A DNA stretch of 17,092 bases from Lachnospiraceae bacterium (lineage in GTDB: Bacteria; Bacillota_A; Clostridia; Lachnospirales; Lachnospiraceae): the NCBI GenBank assembly GCA_017437705.1, contig JAFRYJ010000231.1, positions 1-17,092 on the forward strand. Reading direction: 5' to 3'. Position numbers and translations under genes: made by a program. The notes below the pieces were generated by a model that was given only the letters and a program-made list of their open reading frames with translations, was not told where the DNA came from and made no database searches. Shown here piece after piece: positions 6,163 through 13,520 of this stretch (positions are counted from its first letter, which is position 1; each line of letters begins with the position of its first letter).

Positions 6163-7416
6163 ATGCTTAAAAAGGTAGAAAATACAAAAGAAGGATATAT
6201 AGATTTTATCAAAGAGATAGTATCCATAGATTCACAGCCCGGCGAGGAAAAGAACGTGGCTGAAAGGATCTGTGCAGAGCTTACGGGTATTGGAGCCGAT
6301 GAGACCTTCATCGACGGCGCGGGCAATGTTGTCTCTGTTCTTCGCGGTGATGGCGAAGGCCCCAACCTGCTGTTTACAGGCCATATGGATGTAGTTCCTA
6401 CAGGCATTATCGAAGCCTGGGGTGAATACAAGCCCTTTGAGCCCGTTATTGTTGACGGCAAGATGTACGGCCGCGGCGTATGCGATATGAAGGGCGGCCT
6501 TTGCGCCCAGATCTATGCCTACAAGGCAGCGGTGGAAGCTGTAAGAAAGTCCGGAAGGAGATTCTCCGGAGACCTGGTATTCTGCGGCGTAGTTCTGGAA
6601 GAGCCCGCGGAAATGTTTGGAATGAGATATCTGTTCAGGGATACGATGCCTCAGCACAATATCAAAAAGCCTGATCTTGTATTTATCGGCGAACCGTCAA
6701 CGAACACCCTGGTAACGGGTCAGAGAGGCAAGGTGGAGCTGGTGGTAAAGACCTACGGCAAGGTTGCGCATTCATCCACGCCTCAGGCCGGCATCAACGC
6801 TCTGGAAAAGATGGTCCCCGTAATGGATGCCATATTCAAAAGAGAAGGCTTTGTGTGTAAAACCGACAAGCTCGGGACAATTACTCCCATCACGATCACT
6901 AACTGCATCGTAAGGCCCGGCGGGACATTATCCTGCGTTCCCGACGAGTGTGAGATCTGCGTTGACAGGCGTTATTCCCCCGACCAGACCATAGATGAGC
7001 TTTTGAAGGAGTTTACGGATCTGTTTGACAGACTTAAGGAAAAGGATCCTGAATTCAAAGCCACCGTGGAGCCCAGGTATTACGATGTTACCGCGTGGAC
7101 GGGATACACGGAGAGAGTTCCCAAGTATCATCCCGGGTGGCAGACGGACGAGGATTCCGAATGGGTACAGAGGACAGTTAAGGCACTCAAGGCTGTCGGA
7201 CAGACCGGGGAATTTACTTATGCGCCTGCAGGTACCGACGGAGGTATCACTGCTGCAGAGAACGGCATACCTACAATGCTGTATTCAGGGCCTGAACCCG
7301 ACACTGCGCATAAGCCCAAAGAGTATGCAACGGTGGATCTTATGGTGAAGAACTATGAAGGATATCTTTCGATAATAACCGAGTTCTACGGGTTGGATCC
7401 CGAGACGTTCAACTGA
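6163..7416 (+). CDS. M20-family zinc hydrolase, YgeY-like (first of two tandem paralogues)
   Basis: 417 residues; start fixed by AGGAGG 6 nt upstream and by the matching start of its paralogue. The dinuclear zinc site of M20 is complete: His74 in GHMDVVP (with Asp76), Asp108 in GRGVCDMKGG, the general-base pair Glu146-Glu147 in 'VVLEEPAE', Glu177 in IGEPS and His383 near the C-terminus in 'PEPDTAHKPKEYA'. The lid domain (about 185-300) opens with 'TGQRGKVELVVKTYGKVAHSS', including the conserved His203. GQRG, DRRY and AWTG blocks recall E. coli YgeY more than ArgE or DapE. It probably removes an acyl or carbamoyl group from, or cleaves a peptide bond in, a small amide; the substrate is unknown. 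YgeY itself occurs with selenium-linked purine or amino acid catabolism genes, none of which appear here. It has no signal peptide. No clear promoter lies in the 57-bp gap. Confidence 0.9.
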   Translation: MLKKVENTKEGYIDFIKEIVSIDSQPGEEKNVAERICAELTGIGADETFIDGAGNVVSVLRGDGEGPNLLFTGHMDVVPTGIIEAWGEYKPFEPVIVDGKMYGRGVCDMKGGLCAQIYAYKAAVEAVRKSGRRFSGDLVFCGVVLEEPAEMFGMRYLFRDTMPQHNIKKPDLVFIGEPSTNTLVTGQRGKVELVVKTYGKVAHSSTPQAGINALEKMVPVMDAIFKREGFVCKTDKLGTITPITITNCIVRPGGTLSCVPDECEICVDRRYSPDQTIDELLKEFTDLFDRLKEKDPEFKATVEPRYYDVTAWTGYTERVPKYHPGWQTDEDSEWVQRTVKALKAVGQTGEFTYAPAGTDGGITAAENGIPTMLYSGPEPDTAHKPKEYATVDLMVKNYEGYLSIITEFYGLDPETFN

Positions 7417-7432
7417 ATAGAAAACTGACTTT

Positions 7433-7464
7433 AAGGCCGGCGCCCGTATGTGGTGCCGGCTTTA
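7433..7464 (+). terminator. Terminator after the first M20 gene
   Basis: GCCGGCGCC (7436-7444) pairs with GGTGCCGGC (7452-7460), 9 bp with one G-T pair, flanked by AAG and TTT that extend the stem. The T-tract is short (TTTACCGTTTT), so efficiency may be moderate and partial read-through into the second M20 gene is possible. Confidence 0.6.
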
Positions 7465-7472
7465 CCGTTTTA

Positions 7473-7481
7473 TGATACAAT
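7473..7481 (+). promoter_or_regulatory. Candidate extended -10 promoter of the second M20 gene
   Basis: TGATACAAT (7473-7481) is an extended -10 element (TGn plus TACAAT). No good -35 exists because the terminator stem occupies that position. Start near 7488 gives a leader of about 24 nt carrying AAGGAGG at 7498-7504. Confidence 0.4.
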
Positions 7482-7511
7482 AGAAACAGCATTTATGAAG
7501 GAGGCAGAATT

Positions 7512-8762
7512 ATGCTTAAAAAGGTTCAGGATACGAGGAAGGAATTTGTTGAATTCCTCAAGGAGATCGTTTCCATCGATTCCCAGCCCGGCGAGGAGAA
7601 GGAAGTCGCTGAAAGGATCTATGATGAATTAAAGGATATCGGCGCCGATGAGACATTCATCGACGGGGCAGGCAACGTTGTATCGGTATTAAAGGGTGAG
7701 GGCACAGGTCCCAATCTTCTTATTACGGGCCATATGGACGTTGTTCCTCCCGGAAATCTCGAGGCATGGGGAGAATACAAGCCTTTTGAGGCCGTTGAAG
7801 AGGACGGAAAGATCATCGGCCGCGGCATCTGTGATATGAAGGGCGGCCTCTGTGCCCAGATATATGCATACAAGGCCGTTGTTGATGCTGTAAGGAAAAC
7901 AGGGAAGAAGCTCTCCGGCGACCTCGTTTTCTGCGGCGTTGTTCTCGAGGAGCCTGCAGAGATGTTCGGCATGAGGTATTATTTCAGGGATACGATGCCC
8001 CAGCACGATATCAGGATGCCCGACCTTGTCTTCATCGGAGAACCTTCGATGAACACCCTTTGTACGGGCCAGCGCGGCAAGGTGGAGCTTGCGGTAAAGA
8101 CCTACGGCAAGGTTGCCCATTCATCGACTCCCGAAGCCGGCATCAATGCCCTTGAAAAGATGGTGCCAGTCATGGACGCTATCTTCAAAAGAGAAGGCTT
8201 TGATCTGAGAGCGGACAAGACCGGAGTTACGCCCATCACCATCACCAACTGTATCGTAAGGCCCGGCGGGACCCTGTCATGCGTACCCGACGAGTGCGAG
8301 ATCTGCGTTGACAGGCGTTATGCACCCGGACAGACGCTTGATGATCTGTTAAAGGAATTCACGGATCTCTTCGACAGGATCAGGGAGAACGATCCCGATT
8401 TCAAAGCCACTGTAGAGCCCAGATATTATGATGTTACGGCGTGGACCGGCTACGTTGAGAAGGTGCCCAAGTATCATCCCAGCTGGCAGACGGACGAATC
8501 CTCCGAATGGGTACAGCGCACGATAAAGGCCCTCAAGGCAGTGGGTCAGGATCCCATGCTTACCTATTCCGTAGGCGGCACCGACGGCGGCATCACCTGT
8601 GCAGAGAACAATATACCCACCATGCTCTATTCGGGACCGGAGCCCTTCAGCGCGCATCAGGCGAAGGAATATGCCACCATTGACCTTATGGTTCAGAACT
8701 ACGAGGGATACCTTTCCATCATTTCCGAGTTTATGGGCCTGGATATCGATCTGATGAACTGA
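7512..8762 (+). CDS. M20-family zinc hydrolase, YgeY-like (second tandem paralogue)
   Basis: 416 residues from an ATG 7 nt after AAGGAGG. It aligns end to end with the preceding gene with a single one-residue gap (near residue 237) and by eye about four fifths of positions identical. All zinc and catalytic residues are kept (His74, Asp76, Asp108, Glu146, Glu147, Glu177, His382). Differences cluster at the N-terminal helix, in residues 78-102 just after the first zinc ligand, in the lid (230-240), and near the C-terminal metal site: 'TYSVGGTDGGITCAENN' against 'TYAPAGTDGGITAAENG', and 'PFSAHQ' against 'PDTAHK'. These last lie where substrate would be bound, so different specificity is plausible. 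It has its own candidate promoter and terminator, so the copies may be expressed separately. Confidence 0.9.
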   Translation: MLKKVQDTRKEFVEFLKEIVSIDSQPGEEKEVAERIYDELKDIGADETFIDGAGNVVSVLKGEGTGPNLLITGHMDVVPPGNLEAWGEYKPFEAVEEDGKIIGRGICDMKGGLCAQIYAYKAVVDAVRKTGKKLSGDLVFCGVVLEEPAEMFGMRYYFRDTMPQHDIRMPDLVFIGEPSMNTLCTGQRGKVELAVKTYGKVAHSSTPEAGINALEKMVPVMDAIFKREGFDLRADKTGVTPITITNCIVRPGGTLSCVPDECEICVDRRYAPGQTLDDLLKEFTDLFDRIRENDPDFKATVEPRYYDVTAWTGYVEKVPKYHPSWQTDESSEWVQRTIKALKAVGQDPMLTYSVGGTDGGITCAENNIPTMLYSGPEPFSAHQAKEYATIDLMVQNYEGYLSIISEFMGLDIDLMN

Positions 8763-8801
8763 AAGACGCCCTGATGCAGGTTCGGAAGATATAATAAAAT
8801 G

Positions 8802-8837
8802 CAGGAGACGGAAAAATCCGTCTCCTGTTTATATTTT
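8802..8837 (+). terminator. Intrinsic terminator of the M20 genes
   Basis: CAGGAGACGGA (8802-8812) pairs perfectly with TCCGTCTCCTG (8817-8827), 11 bp with an AAAA loop, followed by TTTATATTTT. It isolates the M20 genes from the MATE gene downstream. Confidence 0.88.
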
Positions 8838-8856
8838 CCGGAAAATAGACTATAAT
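8828..8856 (+). promoter_or_regulatory. Candidate promoter of the MATE gene, very close to its start codon
   Basis: A perfect TATAAT at 8851-8856 lies 17 bp after TTTATA (8828-8833, 4 of 6 to TTGACA), which is inside the T-tract of the preceding terminator. The transcript would begin near 8863, only about 3 nt before the ATG at 8866, implying a leaderless or nearly leaderless mRNA. Confidence 0.5.
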
Positions 8857-8865
8857 TGTAATGTT

Positions 8866-10263
8866 ATGGGAAACGGGAATGAAGCAGGGAAAAGGATAAA
8901 GCTGTCGGATCATTTCACATACGGAAGGCTTATCAGATTTACGTTGCCTTCCATTGCGATGATGATCTTTACATCGATATACGGAGTAGTAGACGGCTTT
9001 TTCGTATCGAATTATGCCGGTGAGACGCCATTTGCATCCCTGAACCTCATACTTCCGTTTATAATGATGCTTGCAGCCGTGGGTTTCATGTTCGGAGCGG
9101 GCGGAAGCGCGCTGGTATCCATGATCCTCGGCATGGGAGACAGGGAAAAGGCAAACGAGGTATTCTCGCTTATAGTATATACGCTTATAGCGATAGGAGT
9201 GGTGTTCAGCATAGCCGGCGCAGTTGCCGCGGAGCCTGTGGCAAGAGCATTGGGTGCAACAGAGGAGATGGTGCCCTACTGCGTTATCTACACCAGGATA
9301 AGCATGATAAGCCTTACGATGTTTATGCTGCAGAGCGCCTTCCAGTCCCTCATGATAACCGCCGAAAGGCCTAAGATGGGACTGTATGTCACGATCGCGG
9401 CCGGTGTCACGAACATGGTGCTGGACTGGCTTTTTATGGGTGTGCTCGGCATGGGAGTGGGCAGCGCGGCTGCGGCTACCGCTGTCAGCGAATATGTGGG
9501 CGGAGGGATACCCCTCATATATTTTTTCTCGAAGAACTCTTCGCTGCTGCATCTGGGAAGGACAAAACCATATTTTAAAATGCTTATAAAAGCGGTGACA
9601 AACGGCGCATCGGAGTTTTTAAGCAATATAGCATTCTCGTTCATCAATATGATGTACAATTATCAGCTGATGAGACTGGCAGGGGAGAAAGGTGTATCTG
9701 CCTACGGCATCATCATGTATACGGGATTTGTTTTTTGCGGAGTATACTTCGGATATGCCATGGGAGTTTCGCCGCTGATAGGATATAATTACGGTGCGGA
9801 AAATAAAAAGGAGCTGGCGGGTGTCTTCAGAAAAAGCATGATGCTTATCCTTGCCGCTGCGTTATTTATGACCGCATCGGCCGAACTGCTGTCGGGACCC
9901 ATGGCGGCTATATTCGCGGGATATGACGAAGAGCTTTTGGAGCTTACGATAAGGGCTATAAGGATATACTCGATATCATACCTGTTCCTAGGGTTCAACG
10001 TGTTCGGATCGGCTCTTTTTACAGCTCTGAACAACGGTCTCGTTTCGGCGGTCATATCTGTGCTGAGGGTGTTTGCATTTGAATTGATCGCCATAATGGT
10101 CCTGCCGGAGATCATTGGCCTTGACGGTGTATGGTCGGCAGCAGCGGCTGCAGAAGCTGCGGCCATATGTGTCACCGTTTTCTGCATATGGCATTTCCGT
10201 AAAAGATACGGATACATACAAAGTGTAAACGCGGCAGGTGAAGCTGCCGCAGGAGATATTTAA
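8866..10263 (+). CDS. MATE-family multidrug/metabolite efflux transporter
   Basis: 465 residues, the usual MATE length, with twelve hydrophobic segments in two similar halves. The start 'KLSDHFTYGRLIRFTLPSI' is characteristic of clostridial MATE proteins, as are 'GVVDGFFVSNYAG' in helix 1-2, 'FGAGGSALVSMILG' in the first half and 'YFGYAMGVSPLIGYNYGAENKKEL' in the second. It exports cationic drugs or metabolites in exchange for sodium or protons; the substrate cannot be read. No Shine-Dalgarno sequence precedes the ATG, fitting a leaderless message. Ile is often coded by ATA, unlike the genes at 2264 and 3838, so expression is probably modest. The first STAS gene follows 33 bp downstream, and the two may be cotranscribed. 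The last codons contain a small GC hairpin (10231-10250) without a T-run. Confidence 0.93.
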   Translation: MGNGNEAGKRIKLSDHFTYGRLIRFTLPSIAMMIFTSIYGVVDGFFVSNYAGETPFASLNLILPFIMMLAAVGFMFGAGGSALVSMILGMGDREKANEVFSLIVYTLIAIGVVFSIAGAVAAEPVARALGATEEMVPYCVIYTRISMISLTMFMLQSAFQSLMITAERPKMGLYVTIAAGVTNMVLDWLFMGVLGMGVGSAAAATAVSEYVGGGIPLIYFFSKNSSLLHLGRTKPYFKMLIKAVTNGASEFLSNIAFSFINMMYNYQLMRLAGEKGVSAYGIIMYTGFVFCGVYFGYAMGVSPLIGYNYGAENKKELAGVFRKSMMLILAAALFMTASAELLSGPMAAIFAGYDEELLELTIRAIRIYSISYLFLGFNVFGSALFTALNNGLVSAVISVLRVFAFELIAIMVLPEIIGLDGVWSAAAAAEAAAICVTVFCIWHFRKRYGYIQSVNAAGEAAAGDI

Positions 10264-10296
10264 AGGTAACATGCAAATAACAGAAAGGAAGAACAG

Positions 10297-10596
10297 ATGG
10301 AGATCATTAAAACAGCAGAAGAAGGAAAAATGAACATTGAGCTTAAGGGACGTCTCGATACCACTACGGCTCCCGAGCTTGAGAAGGAGATCAGCGATGT
10401 CATCGAGGACATCACCGATATAACGCTGGACCTTAAGGAACTGGAATACATTTCCTCTGCCGGACTCAGGGTACTTCTGGCTACTCAGAAAGCCATGAAC
10501 AGAAAAGAAGGCACCATGGTCGTTAAGGAAGTTCCCGAAGTTATCATGGAGATCTTCGAAGTGACCGGATTCTCGGACATACTTACCATCGAATAA
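10297..10596 (+). CDS. STAS-domain anti-anti-sigma factor-like protein (RsbV/SpoIIAA type)
   Basis: 99 residues, a lone STAS domain. AAAGGAAG ends 5 nt before the ATG. The core 'LDLKELEYISSAGLRVLL' (44-61) aligns with the SpoIIAA/RsbV switch loop; Ser54 takes the place of the serine phosphorylated in those proteins (Ser58 and Ser56), while the preceding Asp is Ser here. In partner switching, the unphosphorylated STAS protein binds an RsbW-type kinase and frees its target. The obvious partner is the HATPase domain of the fusion protein encoded 54 bp downstream. No sigma factor and no PP2C-type phosphatase are in the window, so the output could be non-transcriptional. The family call is firm, the pathway inferred. 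Confidence 0.9.
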   Translation: MEIIKTAEEGKMNIELKGRLDTTTAPELEKEISDVIEDITDITLDLKELEYISSAGLRVLLATQKAMNRKEGTMVVKEVPEVIMEIFEVTGFSDILTIE

Positions 10597-10650
10597 TACC
10601 GGCTGCAATCGGGACCATTCTCATTACATAACAACGGAAAGGAATCAGAT

Positions 10651-12252
10651 ATGGACCAGGTCAGCGGAGGTATAAAGGACAACCGGGTACTGATACATCT
10701 TACGGGACGTGTGGATTCGAATAATGCAAAAGAGGTGGAGTCTGCCATAACGGAGCTTATGGGAGACGAATCCGGCATGCCCCTGGAGATCGATGCGGAA
10801 AACCTCGAATACATCTCCAGTGCGGGGCTCCGGATCATCCTGCATCTCAGGAAGATGCAGGAAAACATGAAGATCACCGGCGTAAATCCCGAGGTGTACG
10901 AGATATTCGATATGACCGGCTTCACCCAGATGATAAACATAGAGAAGGCCTACAGGGTCGTATCCGTTGAGGGCTGCGAGGAGATCGGAAGAGGCGCCAA
11001 CGGCACCATATACCGCATCGACCAGGATAACGTCGTTAAAGTATACAACAACGCCGACGCCCTTCAGGAGATCCAGCACGAAAGAGAAGTGGCGAGGACG
11101 GCGCTGGTGCTGGGTATCCCGACAGCCATCTCCTATGATGTGGTAAGGGTCGGCGACAGCTACGGCTCCGTGTTCGAGCTTCTTAACGCCCGCTCGTTTT
11201 CAAAGATCCTGTCTACGGAACCGGACAAAATGGAGTGGTGCGTAAAGGAGTATACGGATCTTTTAAAGAAGATCCACAGCACCGTTGTGCCCGAGGGGGA
11301 TCTTCCCGATCTCAGGGAAACAGTCATCTCCTGGGCGCGGTTTCTGAAGGACTACCTGCCCGAGGATATGGGCAGAAAGCTGTTAAGCCTTGTGCGTGCC
11401 GTGCCGAAGGACGATCATATGATCCACGGGGATTATCATACGAAAAACGTGGAGCTGACGGACGACGAGGTGCTGCTCATCGATATGGACACGCTGGCGG
11501 TGGGCAATCCCGTTTTCGAGCTGGCATCGATGTTTAATGCATTCATAGGCTTTTCGGAATGTGACCCGGAGATCATAAAGAAGTTCCAGGGCTTCGACCA
11601 CAATGTGGCATCGGAATTCTGGCACAGGGTGCTGGCGGAATACCTGGGCACGGATGATGAAGACATCATCACGGCCGTCGAAGACAAGGCCAGGATCATC
11701 GGCTATACCCGTCTTGTAAGGCGTTCCATCAGGCGCGGCGGCCTGGATACGGAGCAGGGAAGAAAAGAGATAGAGCACTGGAAGAGCGAGCTCATCGAGC
11801 TGCTTCAGAGAACGGACAGCCTCACATTCCTTCCCCTGGCGAAGGAATTCGCCGCCGTAAAGAGCGAGCTGCCGGCAGTAACGGAATTCGTGGAGCGTCA
11901 TCTCGAAGAGGCGGACTGCCCGCTTAAGACCCTGATGCAGATCGACGTGGCCGTAGAAGAGATATTCATAAACATAGCCAGCTATGCATATCCTCCCGGA
12001 AAGGGAAGGGTCACCGTCAAGGTTGAGGCGGAAAAGGATCCGGGCTCATGTACACTTACATTTATTGACAGCGGCAAGCCCTTCGATCCCCTTGACAGGG
12101 ACGATCCCGACGTGACGTTAAGCGCAGAAGACAGGGATATCGGCGGACTGGGCGTATTAATGGTCAAGAAATCGATGGATGAGCTGGATTACAAATATGA
12201 AAACAGCTGCAACATCTTAAGGATAAAAAAGAATTTTGAGAGGGACCGCTGA
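10651..12252 (+). CDS. Three-domain fusion: STAS, APH/choline-kinase-like phosphotransferase, RsbW-like HATPase
   Basis: 533 residues; AAAGGA ends 7 nt before the ATG. Residues 1-102 are a STAS domain with switch loop 'LEYISSAGLRIIL' (predicted phospho-Ser57). Residues 103-395 are a kinase-like fold: glycine-rich loop 'EIGRGANGTIYRI' (111-123), Lys130, catalytic loop HGDYHTKN (259-266, Asp261 and Asn266) and metal Asp278 in 'LIDMDTL', so it looks active. Residues 400-530 are a GHKL ATPase of the RsbW/SpoIIAB anti-sigma type: N-box 'VEEIFINIASYAY' (Glu437, Asn441), G1 'FIDSGKPFD' and G2 'GGLGVLMVKKSMD'. One chain thus joins a phosphorylatable antagonist, its probable serine kinase, and a second kinase of a different fold. 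The middle domain resembles the phosphotransferase family TIGR02172, from memory only. The preceding STAS gene may supply a free competitor. It has no membrane segment. The downstream gene overlaps by one base (TGATG), implying coupled translation. Confidence 0.88.
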   Translation: MDQVSGGIKDNRVLIHLTGRVDSNNAKEVESAITELMGDESGMPLEIDAENLEYISSAGLRIILHLRKMQENMKITGVNPEVYEIFDMTGFTQMINIEKAYRVVSVEGCEEIGRGANGTIYRIDQDNVVKVYNNADALQEIQHEREVARTALVLGIPTAISYDVVRVGDSYGSVFELLNARSFSKILSTEPDKMEWCVKEYTDLLKKIHSTVVPEGDLPDLRETVISWARFLKDYLPEDMGRKLLSLVRAVPKDDHMIHGDYHTKNVELTDDEVLLIDMDTLAVGNPVFELASMFNAFIGFSECDPEIIKKFQGFDHNVASEFWHRVLAEYLGTDDEDIITAVEDKARIIGYTRLVRRSIRRGGLDTEQGRKEIEHWKSELIELLQRTDSLTFLPLAKEFAAVKSELPAVTEFVERHLEEADCPLKTLMQIDVAVEEIFINIASYAYPPGKGRVTVKVEAEKDPGSCTLTFIDSGKPFDPLDRDDPDVTLSAEDRDIGGLGVLMVKKSMDELDYKYENSCNILRIKKNFERDR

Positions 12253-13508
12253 TGCGAAAAGACACCGGCGGAGGCTTTTTCCGTTTCGATACACTGGATA
12301 AAAAGCCCCACCTGTACGGCCTGCTGATAATGTCCGTTATCGCATTGGCAGCCGCCTTCATACTGCTTTATACCGGCATTGACAGCACCTACAGGATAAC
12401 GTCAGCGATGCTCTGCATCTACGCAGCGGCCGCACTTTTCATGCTGGCGCGGGCGTTTTTCAGACAGCTGAGGTACAATCCTTACTCATATAACACCATA
12501 TATTATTTCGGCTTTTTTCTGTTCGGGCTGACGGTACTGATATCGGTCGTATACAGTACGGTGCAGATATATTCGCATTATGATATAAACGGATTGAAAA
12601 CTCTCGTTACCGTGCTGATGATGTCGCCCCGGAATTTCATGGTCCTTTCGATGCCCTTCGTATTCATCTTTGCAGGAATGCTGGTCATATCCAACATAGT
12701 GCTCATAAGGAAAGAGGGAGCACGTTCCGTGAACTTCCTGGGCATCATGCTGGCGGCTTTTATGGTTGCCGGAGAGATCATTATCCTTCTGGCGGGACGT
12801 CAGGAGGTGCTTAAGCCGGTAAACGAAGGCATCGGCGGTTTTCTTACCGGTCTCATGGCTGCTTTATACCTGTATTTTGAATGCATGATCATCGGGACCA
12901 TAGCAGCAGACATGATAGCGGCCTTTCACGAGCCGGATAAGAACAGGGATTACCTGATCGTCCTGGGCTGCGCCCTTAATAAGGACGGTACGCCGGGCAA
13001 TCTTCTGAAGGGAAGGCTGGACCGGGCGCTTAAGTTTTACGGCGAGCAGAAAAGGATCACGGGCAAAGGACCCGTATTTATCACATCGGGCGGAAAGGGC
13101 AGCGACGAGGCTTTGTCGGAGAGCAGGTCGATGACGGATTATCTTATATCGGCAGGCATACCGGAGGACGGCATCATCCGTGAAGACCGTTCCGCAAATA
13201 CATTTGAGAACATGAAGTTCTCGAAGGAGATAATTGACGGCCTGGATAAAAATGCAAAGATCGCATTTTCCACCACCAATTATCATGTTTTCAGGAGCGG
13301 GCTCCATGCAAGACGCGTAAAGATGCGCGCCGTGGGCATGGGCGCCCCCACAAAATGGTATTTCTGGCCCAATGCGGCAGTGAGGGAATTCGCCGGGCTG
13401 CTGACAGGCCATAAGGGAAAGCAGATACTCATCATTCTGGGACTCACGGCGTTTTTCGTGATCGCATACGCCATGACCTACGGATATCTATCTTTTTTAT
13501 TTGTTTAA
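12252..13508 (+). CDS. Polytopic membrane protein with C-terminal YdcF/DUF218 domain
   Basis: 418 residues. The ATG overlaps the TGA of the fusion gene (TGATG), so translation is probably coupled. About six membrane segments occupy the N-terminal half (near 22-41, 50-70, 84-103, 127-152, 162-182, 195-225) and one more lies at 391-415. Between them residues 232-385 form a DUF218/YdcF domain: 'DYLIVLGCALNKDGTPGNLLKGRLDRAL', 'ITSGGKGSDEALSES' and 'STTNYHVFRSGLHARRV' are its conserved blocks (quoted in part). The family includes YdcF and SanA, linked to envelope integrity, but the reaction is not established. Membership in the partner-switch operon suggests an envelope-related role. Confidence 0.85.
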   Translation: MRKDTGGGFFRFDTLDKKPHLYGLLIMSVIALAAAFILLYTGIDSTYRITSAMLCIYAAAALFMLARAFFRQLRYNPYSYNTIYYFGFFLFGLTVLISVVYSTVQIYSHYDINGLKTLVTVLMMSPRNFMVLSMPFVFIFAGMLVISNIVLIRKEGARSVNFLGIMLAAFMVAGEIIILLAGRQEVLKPVNEGIGGFLTGLMAALYLYFECMIIGTIAADMIAAFHEPDKNRDYLIVLGCALNKDGTPGNLLKGRLDRALKFYGEQKRITGKGPVFITSGGKGSDEALSESRSMTDYLISAGIPEDGIIREDRSANTFENMKFSKEIIDGLDKNAKIAFSTTNYHVFRSGLHARRVKMRAVGMGAPTKWYFWPNAAVREFAGLLTGHKGKQILIILGLTAFFVIAYAMTYGYLSFLFV

Positions 13509-13520
13509 GCGGAGGACATC

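Noticed and set aside
8731..9552. 273-codon minus-strand open frame over the end of the second M20 gene and the start of the MATE gene
   Set aside because: It crosses two well-supported plus-strand genes and a terminator, and its composition (His, Tyr, Arg rich) matches no protein family.
10231..10250. GCGGCAG/CTGCCGC hairpin at the end of the MATE gene as a terminator
   Set aside because: It lies inside the coding region and is not followed by a T-run, and the STAS gene follows closely in the same direction.
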